Below are positions 26,628 to 33,515 of a stretch of 62,336 nt of DNA, piece after piece. A program made the translations under genes and the position numbers. Location: contig JAQYOU010000042.1 of the NCBI GenBank assembly GCA_028727105.1, forward strand, positions 1-62,336, given 5' to 3'. Under the pieces are notes generated by a model. It saw only the letters and a list, made by a program, of their open reading frames with translations. It had not been told where the DNA came from and made no database searches. Source of the stretch: a bacterium. GTDB lineage: Bacteria; Bacillota; Clostridia; Lachnospirales; Lachnospiraceae. Each line of letters opens with the position of its first letter. Position 1 is the stretch's first letter.

Positions 26628-27714
26628 CCACAACTACCCCCTCAACATACCAGAAGAAATCATTTAACATATGATCGTCTGTCATGCTCTGACCTTCCTT
26701 TACCCGTACTTTCCCCTCATTATCTATTATGGGACCGTAAAATACATCAAAAGTTCCGCTCATGAGACGTGCTCTTTCTTCTTCCACCTTTTCTGCAATT
26801 CCCGGTTTTACATTCTCTGTAAGAGATGCCAGATCCACAAGACCGGTTTCCACACCTTCCCAATAATGAATCCCCTGAAACTTTCCTTGCAGACACTCCA
26901 GTATTCTCGGCTCATAGAACTTCTCCCAATTCCAGATCGAAGCTGTCAAAAATGTATCGGGAAATCTCTCACTATTGTCCACATTATAGCCAATCGTCCA
27001 GATTTTGTTTTCATCGGCAATTTCTAAAGGAGCCATTGCATCTGAGTGCACAGTAAGCACATCGATCGCATGTGCCGCCATCAATTCTCTGGTTGCTGCA
27101 GCATTCTCTTCCTCGCCCGTCCAGGAGTTGCTCCACTCCACATAAACGCTTGCTTCCGGATTTACCCGACGAACCCCCAATGTAAACGCATTGATCCCTC
27201 GATTTACCTCTGCGATCGGAAAAGCTGCCACATATCCGATCTCATTGGTTTCTGTTTGTAATCCCGCAACGATTCCGCTCAAATACCGCATCTGATAGAT
27301 GCGACCAAAATAAGTGGACAGATTTTCCCATTCTTCGACGCCTGTCGCATGGAAAAAGTAAACATCCGGATGATCTTTCGCACACTGCAATTCCCATTCT
27401 CCATAGCCAAAAGAATCGCAGATAATGATCTTGCATCCATATGCGATCAGTTCTTCTATCGTTTCCACACATCTCTCGTCCTCAGGAATATCCTCTTTAT
27501 AAACTACATCCAGATTCAATTCCCTTGCGCTGATCTCCATTCCGTTGTAATGGGATTCTCCCCAGCTATGATCATTGATCTTACCGTTTAATATAAATCC
27601 AACTTTTGTTTTTGTTTTCGTAACATCCGTTTCCTGCTTATTCATGCGTATCAAAAAGAGTCCGGCAACAATAATACTCACAAATATCAGTATAGTTGTC
27701 ATAATTTTCTTCAT
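26614..27714 (-). CDS. BMP family (PnrA-like) binding protein, first of the tandem pair
   Basis: 366 residues, clearly paralogous to the next gene. An N-terminal helix (TTILIFVSIIVAGLFLI) without a lipobox is followed by [55 protein letters not shown] and AIDVLTVHSDAM. The pair has diverged most at the ligand-facing loops, e.g. [15 protein letters not shown] against SNSWTGEEENAAATR, so the two may bind different ligands. It is the first gene after a near-consensus promoter (27749-27777) and GGAGAAG precedes the ATG. With the second BMP and the hybrid kinase it forms a three-gene sensor operon without transporter genes. Confidence 0.86.
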   Translation of the reverse strand: MKKIMTTILIFVSIIVAGLFLIRMNKQETDVTKTKTKVGFILNGKINDHSWGESHYNGMEISARELNLDVVYKEDIPEDERCVETIEELIAYGCKIIICDSFGYGEWELQCAKDHPDVYFFHATGVEEWENLSTYFGRIYQMRYLSGIVAGLQTETNEIGYVAAFPIAEVNRGINAFTLGVRRVNPEASVYVEWSNSWTGEEENAAATRELMAAHAIDVLTVHSDAMAPLEIADENKIWTIGYNVDNSERFPDTFLTASIWNWEKFYEPRILECLQGKFQGIHYWEGVETGLVDLASLTENVKPGIAEKVEEERARLMSGTFDVFYGPIIDNEGKVRVKEGQSMTDDHMLNDFFWYVEGVVVDETE

Positions 27715-27748
27715 ATGATCTTCTCCATCGGCTTTGCATATTTTTTTT

Positions 27749-27777
27749 ATTATACTTTTCCGGAGCCAAAATGTAAA
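27749..27777 (-). promoter_or_regulatory. Promoter of the BMP-BMP-kinase operon
   Basis: On the minus strand: TTTACA (27772-27777), 17-bp spacer, TATAAT (27749-27754). The predicted start site leaves a leader of about 30 nt before the first ATG at 27714. Confidence 0.75.
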
Positions 27778-27804
27778 CTAGCCAAAAGACTAGTATTGGC
27801 AAAA

Positions 27805-27840
27805 GAAAAAAAGATCAAGCGGTTAAAACCGCTTGATCTT
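27805..27840 (-). terminator. Terminator overlapping the end of the AMP-ligase gene
   Basis: AGATCAAGCGGT (27812-27823) pairs with ACCGCTTGATCT (27828-27839), with a T-run on the minus strand. The stop codon TAA (27823-27825) sits in the loop, so the last residues of the ligase (KKIKRF) are encoded by the stem. A second small hairpin, GCCAA/TTGGC (27781-27800), follows. Confidence 0.9.
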
Positions 27841-29361
27841 CTTTGTTGTATTTTTCTCGAACTCGACATCTCGAACTTTTAATTTGAATACACGCTTGTA
27901 CAAAGGCGCTCCCTGATTGTATTCGTCAATGATCTCCTGAAGCTTCGCAGGCACATCCTTGATCTTTTTCTTGGTAGCGTACTCGTAATCCGGGAAGATC
28001 TCCGCCTCGATGACACCCTCGCTGTCACGCACTAAAATTTCCTGCACGAGACGCGCCTCACCGATCTTATTTTCAATCTCCTCCGGTGAGATGTTCTCTC
28101 CGTTGGGGGTGATGATCAGGTTTTTCTTTCTTCCGGTCAGATATACGTAGCCGTCCTCATCCACATAGCCCAGATCTCCGGTCTTTAACCAACCATCTTC
28201 CAGTGTAGCCGCGGTCTCTTCCGGCATGTGGTAATAACCCTGCATCACGCTGGAACCCGTTACCCACAGCTCTTCGTCCACAGTCTTTGCCTCACAGTTG
28301 GGCATCAGCTTTCCAACAGAACCTTTACGGTTATCCCAGCTTAAGTTTGTGCTGATGACAGGCGCACACTCGGTCATTCCGTAGCCCTGCAGGATGGTGA
28401 TCCCGTATCTTGCAAATGTATCATAATACGCGGGATTTAAGTATGCACCGCCGCTGCAGATGGTATGGAACTGTTTTCCAAATACCTTTGCTTTTACAAG
28501 CCCTGCCGGCATCCATGCAGCCTCCTCCAGCTTCTTTGCCAGCGTCTCGATCATGAGGGGAACCATCAGGATCATGGTTGGCTCAAACAATTTGATGTTC
28601 TTTGCCACACGCATCAGTGAATCGTTGATACAGATCACGCTTCCAAGGGAAAGACCCTTTAAGATATCCATACTCAGGCAGTACGCATGATGGATCGGAA
28701 GTACCGACATGATGACAGTGCCCGGCTCGATCTTCATGTCCAGACAGGTGGCATTTTCTGCCAGGTTGCGATGGGAGAGCATGACACCCTTGCTCTTTCC
28801 GGTGGTTCCGGAGGTGAACATGATGGTTGCCAGCTCCTCCGGCTGCGGCTCATAGGCGTAGCCCGGCTGCTGTTCACCGATCAGCTTCCAAAGGGAAAGC
28901 GCCTCTGAAACTGCACTTTCTTCACTCATGGCGATCTCGTATTTTAGTCCCGGACATGCCTGTAACGCATCCTGTGCAACTGCTGCCTTTGACTCGTCAA
29001 ACACCAGCGTAGTCACTTCTGCACGATTTAAAAGCTCACACAGGTCTTCGGAAGGAAGCTGTGCATCCAACGGAACTGCAACACTTCCGCTGTTTACGAT
29101 TCCCAGGTAAGCCACTACCCACTCATAAGAAGTCGTTCCAAGAACGGCAGTATGGCCTTTTGTCTGTCCCAGCGCTTCCAGCGCTGCGGAAAAACATTCC
29201 GTATCATTTTTTAACTGTGTGTAAGTTTTGTTCTCTATCTGTACCGCGCGCTTTCCGCTCTCGTCCGCGCGTTTTACCTTGAAGCGAAATGCATCCTGCG
29301 AGCCGTAAGCCGCCTCGGATTTTACGATGATCTCACGGATCGTACTGCTCTCAACATTCAT
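27823..29361 (-). CDS. AMP-forming acyl ligase (ANL superfamily)
   Basis: 512 residues. Adenylation motifs in order: IMFTSGTTGKSKGVMLSH (P-loop-like A3), QGYGMTECAPV (A5), LKTGDLGYVDEDGYVYLTGR (A7/A8) and KKNLIITPNGENISPEEIE. The C-terminal lysine region is NTTKKIKRF, within the terminator stem. It activates a carboxylic acid as acyl-AMP. With an acyl carrier protein next door, loading of that ACP is more likely than making acyl-CoA. TAGGAGG 7 nt upstream fixes the ATG at 29361. It is the last gene of the TetR-controlled operon. The substrate, fatty or amino acid, is not readable; the similarity is nearer to long-chain fatty acid ligases. Confidence 0.9.
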   Translation of the reverse strand: MNVESSTIREIIVKSEAAYGSQDAFRFKVKRADESGKRAVQIENKTYTQLKNDTECFSAALEALGQTKGHTAVLGTTSYEWVVAYLGIVNSGSVAVPLDAQLPSEDLCELLNRAEVTTLVFDESKAAVAQDALQACPGLKYEIAMSEESAVSEALSLWKLIGEQQPGYAYEPQPEELATIMFTSGTTGKSKGVMLSHRNLAENATCLDMKIEPGTVIMSVLPIHHAYCLSMDILKGLSLGSVICINDSLMRVAKNIKLFEPTMILMVPLMIETLAKKLEEAAWMPAGLVKAKVFGKQFHTICSGGAYLNPAYYDTFARYGITILQGYGMTECAPVISTNLSWDNRKGSVGKLMPNCEAKTVDEELWVTGSSVMQGYYHMPEETAATLEDGWLKTGDLGYVDEDGYVYLTGRKKNLIITPNGENISPEEIENKIGEARLVQEILVRDSEGVIEAEIFPDYEYATKKKIKDVPAKLQEIIDEYNQGAPLYKRVFKLKVRDVEFEKNTTKKIKRF

Positions 29362-29481
29362 AACTCTGCCTCCTATCAAATCATGTTCTTACGGTCGACA
29401 TACGCTTTGGGGAATCTCCCTGCTTCGTGGATTCCCTTTTCGCTATGAGCGATAGCCGGCACTTTGATCTGTTCTGAACAA

Positions 29482-29703
29482 TTACAGGGTTTCCAAATAT
29501 GCTGCTGCCTCTCCGACGGTACGGATATCTGCAGCCTTCTCCTGCTCGATCTCCACATCCAGCTCGTCCTCGATCTCGCCCAGCATGCTCATAAAATCAA
29601 AAGATGTAAAACCCAGATCCTCCATAAAACGTGACTCCGGTTTGATGTCCTCTTTTTCTACTTCCACATAATTTACAATGATGTCAACTAATTTTTCAAA
29701 CAT
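29482..29703 (-). CDS. Acyl/peptidyl carrier protein
   Basis: 73 residues with the four-helix carrier fold: EKLVDIIVNYVEVEKEDIKP, then the phosphopantetheine site DLGFTSFDFMSML with the serine in place of the usual DSL, then EIEDELDVEIEQEKAADIRT and the last helix VGEAAAYLETL. AAGGAG 9 nt before the ATG at 29703 decides the start over an ATG seven codons upstream. It sits between the condensation protein (24-bp gap) and the ligase, so it is a dedicated carrier for this pathway rather than the AcpP of fatty acid synthesis. Confidence 0.92.
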   Translation of the reverse strand: MFEKLVDIIVNYVEVEKEDIKPESRFMEDLGFTSFDFMSMLGEIEDELDVEIEQEKAADIRTVGEAAAYLETL

Positions 29704-29727
29704 TTTCGTATTCTCCTTGTTCATATT

Positions 29728-31125
29728 TTAGATCAGCTTTAAGATATCGCCGATGGGCAGATACGGCTTCTCAATACCCTTGAACATGATCTTGCACATA
29801 TAGTAATAAAAATACTCCAGCTGTTCTTTCGAAACAGCAGCTTTCTGATGCTCAAAATTGAAGTCCAGTCCGTTGTCCTCCGGGCGGTGCATCACGGTCA
29901 GATACATGGCCTGTGAGGTGGCACCGTTGGGATACCACTTTGTCTTGTACTTGATATCACCCAGCTTATTCAGTCCCTGATCCTTCTGAGTCATGGGCTG
30001 ATAAGTAAGAGACATCGGTTCATAGGATGCTCCCGGCTCCACCGGATATTTCTGTGCACGGTAAGCAAAGTACTCCACCGGGTCAAAATTTGTATGGCGG
30101 AAGATCTCATTCTGACCGTCGCGGATCATATGGATTCCCTCCAGGAAGGTCTTATCCTCCGGGATGATCGTGCGGAACGGGAAGGAATGGATACGTGTAC
30201 CGCCGGATTTTTTCTCTGCCAGTGTCGCACGTCTCGCATATGCCACGTTAAATGACACGTCATCATTGCCGTTCAGCTTCTGGAAGTAAGTACGTATTCC
30301 CATGATGAGCAGACACTGTAAGGAAATATGCTGCTCCTCGCAGAACTTCATCAAACGCGCCGTCGGTTCGCCCTCCAGATGGAAAATGTCAAGCGCTGAG
30401 TCCACATACGGTGTAATAAAATGGGCTGCTCTTGCATTGGGATTTTTCTTTCTTGCCTCGATCAGCGGCTGCGGTCCGTCAATACCGTTAAAGATCGGTT
30501 CTGACTCATCGATCAGCTTATGGAAAAACTCCCGGTCTCTCTGCTGCGCCTTACTGTTATTCTCGTATGCCAGATCCTTCTCCACCTGCTCGATGTAGGA
30601 GCGCATCTCCTTCGGATAGTCCACACCCTCAAACTTTGCATGACAATACAGCTCAATAATATCTTTCATAAACATGATCAGCGACTGTGCATCCAGAACC
30701 ATATGATCCCCCAGCAGATACAGACCCTGATTTCCGTCCGGTGTTTTGATGATCACGATGCGGCTCATGGGAGAGTCCTCACGCTCAAAGGGCACCTGTG
30801 TCCATCCGGTCATGATCTTTTCTGCTTCCTCCATCGTCTTTCCGGTGAAATCCACGTACTCGATCTCGCTGTCTTCCTTTTCCACGATGTACTGATACCA
30901 CTGTTTTTCCTTTTTATCATAGGTAAAACGGATACGCATGCCTTCGCTCCGCTCAAAAGCCTTATAGATTGCTCTTCTTAACTCGTCAACATCCAGCTCC
31001 ACCTCGATGGTTAGACTGGTACCGATATTCATGACCTCTTTTTTCGGACATCTGTCCAGATAAAAGAAGTGAAACTTCTGTGCTGCAGTGAGTGGATATG
31101 TCTTGTATCCCTTATGTGTTTTCAT
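29728..31125 (-). CDS. Stand-alone NRPS-type condensation domain protein
   Basis: 465 residues, one condensation-fold unit (CAT-like). The start YPLTAAQKFHFFYLDRCPKK is typical of C domains (P-L-T-x-x-Q). The active-site region LLGDHMVLDAQSLIMFMKD corresponds to HHxxxDG; the second, catalytic histidine and the aspartate are kept, while the first histidine is D and the glycine is A. Later motifs include DVSFNVAYARRATLAEKKSG and the C-terminal GLDFNFEHQKAAVSKEQLEY. Such proteins join an acyl group held on a carrier to an amine or alcohol. With the neighbouring carrier and ligase it forms a minimal non-modular assembly line. Confidence 0.86.
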   Translation of the reverse strand: MKTHKGYKTYPLTAAQKFHFFYLDRCPKKEVMNIGTSLTIEVELDVDELRRAIYKAFERSEGMRIRFTYDKKEKQWYQYIVEKEDSEIEYVDFTGKTMEEAEKIMTGWTQVPFEREDSPMSRIVIIKTPDGNQGLYLLGDHMVLDAQSLIMFMKDIIELYCHAKFEGVDYPKEMRSYIEQVEKDLAYENNSKAQQRDREFFHKLIDESEPIFNGIDGPQPLIEARKKNPNARAAHFITPYVDSALDIFHLEGEPTARLMKFCEEQHISLQCLLIMGIRTYFQKLNGNDDVSFNVAYARRATLAEKKSGGTRIHSFPFRTIIPEDKTFLEGIHMIRDGQNEIFRHTNFDPVEYFAYRAQKYPVEPGASYEPMSLTYQPMTQKDQGLNKLGDIKYKTKWYPNGATSQAMYLTVMHRPEDNGLDFNFEHQKAAVSKEQLEYFYYYMCKIMFKGIEKPYLPIGDILKLI

Positions 31126-31157
31126 ACGGTCCCCTTTCTGCCTTCCTTATCAATAGG

Positions 31158-31226
31158 CGTTTGAGAAACTTTTTACGTTACGTTTTGGGGTCATGTGAAC
31201 ACATGGTGTTTCACATTCCCTATTCA
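31158..31226. repeat. Palindromic repeat, copy C (core-less)
   Basis: Same arms as copy B (48780-48977): GAGAAACTTTTTACGTTACG, TCATGTGAACACATGG and TTTCACATTCCCTATTCAC follow in the same order, but the ~115-bp central part is absent. ATGTGAACAC (31193-31202) pairs with GTGTTTCACAT (31206-31216). It lies inside the acyl operon and overlaps the stop codon of the hydrolase gene at 31220. Confidence 0.75.
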
Positions 31227-32170
31227 CAGCCCTCTATGAACGCATCCAGTGTTTTTTCATATGTCGCCATCTCTTTAAAGTAGCTCTCACCGTGGGCTGC
31301 ACCCTCCACGATCAGGATCTGCTTTTTCGATGCACAGCTGTCATACAGCTCGTTGCACATATAAGACGGTACAAATGTGTCCTTTGAGCCGTGAATGAAC
31401 AGGATCGGCACCTTTGCTTTTGCCACCTCGCGCTTTGCATTGCACTCGTCCATTCCGTATCCGGCAAGCTTGCGGTTCACGATATCTGCCTCATTGATGA
31501 TCGGAAATGCCGGCAGATGATACATCGTGTTCAAAACATGAGTAAATACCTCCTTGGGAGAAGTAAAACCACAGTCTGAGATGATTCCCTTCACCTGGGG
31601 CGGCAGCTCCATACCGCTTGCCATGAGCACGGTGGCGCCTCCCATGGAAATACCGTGCAGATAGATTTCCACGTCCTCACCACATTTCTCCGGTACCCAG
31701 TTGATCCACTTGAGGGCGTCCCTGCGGTCCAGACATCCAAAGCCGATGTATTTTCCTTCGCTCTCACCGTGTGCACGGGCATCCGGATGGAGCATGGTAA
31801 AACCACGCTTGAAATAATAATCCGTCAATCCGATAAAATCAGCCAGAGACTTGCTGGTGTAGCCGTGGAAACAGATGACTACGCGCTTTTTCTCTCCGGT
31901 CTCTTTGATTGCCGGGATGTATGTAGCGTGAAGCTTCAGTCCGTCATAGGAGGTCACATAAACTTCCTCGTGGGGCTGTGCAAATGCAAACGCTTTGCGT
32001 TCTGCCAAGATGTCCGAATACTGCGACCAGTCCGTTCCCGCCATCTTCATGGTGCGCTCCACGATGGCATTCTGGCGGATCATCGTCCGGTTGTAAAAAT
32101 AAGCTGTTCCTGCCGCACTTGCTGCTGCCAGTGCACCTGCTGCCGCAAGGCCTTTTTTGAATAATCCCAT
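31220..32170 (-). CDS. Membrane-anchored alpha/beta hydrolase
   Basis: 316 residues. The N-terminal anchor LAAAGALAAASAAGTAYFY is followed by an alpha/beta hydrolase of the BAAT/bem46-like type: oxyanion region VVICFHGYTSK, HPDARAHGESEGKYIGFG, nucleophile elbow HGISMGG with the serine, acid HGSKDTFVP and histidine EGAAHGESY. It may act as a thioesterase or acyltransferase releasing or modifying the product at the membrane. GGGAGG 4 nt upstream sets the ATG at 32170. It is the second gene of the operon. The stop codon lies within palindromic repeat copy C. Confidence 0.88.
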   Translation of the reverse strand: MGLFKKGLAAAGALAAASAAGTAYFYNRTMIRQNAIVERTMKMAGTDWSQYSDILAERKAFAFAQPHEEVYVTSYDGLKLHATYIPAIKETGEKKRVVICFHGYTSKSLADFIGLTDYYFKRGFTMLHPDARAHGESEGKYIGFGCLDRRDALKWINWVPEKCGEDVEIYLHGISMGGATVLMASGMELPPQVKGIISDCGFTSPKEVFTHVLNTMYHLPAFPIINEADIVNRKLAGYGMDECNAKREVAKAKVPILFIHGSKDTFVPSYMCNELYDSCASKKQILIVEGAAHGESYFKEMATYEKTLDAFIEGCE

Positions 32171-32204
32171 ATGTCCTCCCTGAAAAAACATGATTCCGAA
32201 GCTA

Positions 32205-32615
32205 TTATTTTATACGCTTCTTTTCTTCCTTCTTCTCAAGCTTTTCCTGTTTCTCTTTTTCTTTCTTTTCCTTCTTCATCTGCTTCTGCTTGATCTCGAT
32301 GATGTCTTTTAAGCGGAGCGCCTTGTCAATATTGCCCTCCACCTTCAGCTTCTGCACGGTGAATGCCCAGATGGGATCCATCTTTCCCTCTGCAATTTTT
32401 AAGAAGGTGTCCGGAGCTGCGGTAAACATCGCATCCCTGTCATAGTATTCATAGGGCTCTACCGCCAGCACGCCGTCCTTTACCTCAACGTAAAAGATAC
32501 CGCCTGCTTCCTCGTCCTCAATATTGAACTGAAACGCCAGATGCTCTGTGATGTCACTTAAATCTGCTCCCATAAATCTGTTCTTAATCTCATAAAAAAA
32601 CTCTGCGTAAGTCAT
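32205..32615 (-). CDS. SCP2 sterol-binding domain protein
   Basis: 136 residues. The SCP-2-like fold is at ~1-105: TEHLAFQFNIEDEEAGGIFY, VEVKDGVLAVEPYEYYDRDA, AAPDTFLKIAEGKMDPIWAF and KLKVEGNIDKALRLKDI. It ends in a very basic/acidic repeat tail of lysine and glutamate. SCP2 domains bind lipids or acyl chains. As the first gene of the operon it probably carries the fatty substrate or product. AAGGAGG 5 nt upstream of the ATG at 32615 overrides a longer open frame, which runs back into the operators. Confidence 0.88.
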   Translation of the reverse strand: MTYAEFFYEIKNRFMGADLSDITEHLAFQFNIEDEEAGGIFYVEVKDGVLAVEPYEYYDRDAMFTAAPDTFLKIAEGKMDPIWAFTVQKLKVEGNIDKALRLKDIIEIKQKQMKKEKKEKEKQEKLEKKEEKKRIK

Positions 32616-32628
32616 TATATCCTCCTTC

Positions 32629-32645
32629 TTCGACCAGCAGTCGAA
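32629..32645. promoter_or_regulatory. TetR operator candidate, proximal
   Basis: TTCGAC and GTCGAA separated by five bases (32629-32645), between the predicted transcription start and the SCP2 RBS. It shares TTCGACCA with the operator at 32673-32688. Confidence 0.7.
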
Positions 32646-32658
32646 CTTATTCAACGTG

Positions 32659-32688
32659 ATTATAGCATTAGTTTCGACCACCGGTCAA
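32659..32688 (-). promoter_or_regulatory. Promoter of the SCP2-hydrolase-condensation-ACP-ligase operon
   Basis: On the minus strand: TTGACC (32683-32688), 18-bp spacer, TATAAT (32659-32664). The -35 box lies within the second inverted repeat, so a bound repressor would block polymerase. Confidence 0.82.
32673..32688. promoter_or_regulatory. TetR operator candidate, overlapping the -35 box
   Basis: TTCGACC (32673-32679) and GGTCAA (32683-32688) form an inverted repeat with perfect GACC/GGTC inner arms. Shared sequence with 32629-32645 and its position point to the divergent TetR regulator. Confidence 0.7.
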
Positions 32689-32720
32689 TTATGAAAACTG
32701 TAGGAAAATTTGGAAATTTC

Positions 32721-32749
32721 TTGTTTGTAATTAGAGGTTGTGTTACAAT
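32721..32749 (+). promoter_or_regulatory. Promoter of the tetR-like gene
   Basis: TTGTTT (32721-32726), 17-bp spacer, TACAAT (32744-32749), about 105 bp before the ATG at 32856. Confidence 0.55.
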
Positions 32750-32855
32750 ATGCCCATGCAGATCAACATGTTAGTTCTGCTTATGGCAGGCTGCATGCCT
32801 GAGATACTTACCCATATGGATTCTTTACAACAGATAGAAAGAGGCGCATTTCATC

Positions 32856-33470
32856 ATGCCGGAAACAAATAAGTCAGAGATCATATTAGATGCCCTCCAG
32901 CAGCTGCTGGAGGAAAAGAACATTCAGCATATATCCGTCAGCGATATCGCTGCCAGGGCCGGGATCGGAAAGGGAAGTATTTATTATTACTATTCTTCCA
33001 AAGACGCGATCGTGGACGCGCTGATCAAACGGAGTTATGAGAAGCCGTTACAGACTGCCAAAGCCCTTGCCACCCAGACCGGCATTTCCTCTTTTACAAG
33101 GATGGCGATGCTGTTTCAGGCGTGTCAGAGTTCTTCTTCTATTTTTTTACGCCAAAAGCACAAAGCATCCACAAGCGCACAGGATCTCGCGTTTCTTCAT
33201 CAAAAATATCTGAACTACGTTGTTTCCGAGCTAAAGCCCGCCCTGACAGATATCATCTCCCAGGGGATTGCCTCCGGTGAGATCCATTTTGATTACCCGT
33301 CGGCGCTGTCAGAGATCGTACTGATCGTTCTGGCAGTCAAACTGGACAATTCACTGATCCCGTCCTCGATAGAAGAGACCGCAGATACATTTCGGGGACT
33401 GATCGCACTATTAGAAAAGGGCACCGGCGTTCCCGCCGGCACCCTCGACTATCTGTCAATCTTAAAATAA
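32856..33470 (+). CDS. TetR/AcrR family regulator of the acyl operon
   Basis: 204 residues. The TetR DNA-binding domain is at ~8-55: EIILDALQQLLEEKNIQHIS, then VSDIAARAGIGKGSIYYYYS (recognition helix with the G-S-I-Y-Y-Y-Y signature) and KDAIVDALIKRSYEKP. The C-terminal ligand domain is helical and specific. It is transcribed away from the SCP2 operon, and two operator-like inverted repeats sit in the shared region. Hence it is probably the repressor of that operon, with an acyl or lipid-like inducer. RBS is GAAAGAGG, somewhat distant. A bidirectional terminator follows. Confidence 0.9.
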   Translation: MPETNKSEIILDALQQLLEEKNIQHISVSDIAARAGIGKGSIYYYYSSKDAIVDALIKRSYEKPLQTAKALATQTGISSFTRMAMLFQACQSSSSIFLRQKHKASTSAQDLAFLHQKYLNYVVSELKPALTDIISQGIASGEIHFDYPSALSEIVLIVLAVKLDNSLIPSSIEETADTFRGLIALLEKGTGVPAGTLDYLSILK

Positions 33471-33477
33471 CACATAA

Positions 33478-33515
33478 AAAGGCTGTGTGCAAAGCCCTGC
33501 ACACAGCCATATTTT
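33478..33515. terminator. Bidirectional terminator between tetR-like gene and fbp
   Basis: GGCTGTGTGC (33481-33490) pairs with GCACACAGCC (33499-33508), with A-run before and T-run after, so it serves both convergent genes. Confidence 0.92.

Noticed and set aside
22952-27714. BMP genes as part of a nucleoside ABC importer operon
   Set aside because: No ATPase or permease genes lie on either side, neither protein has a lipobox, and the third gene of the operon is a kinase.
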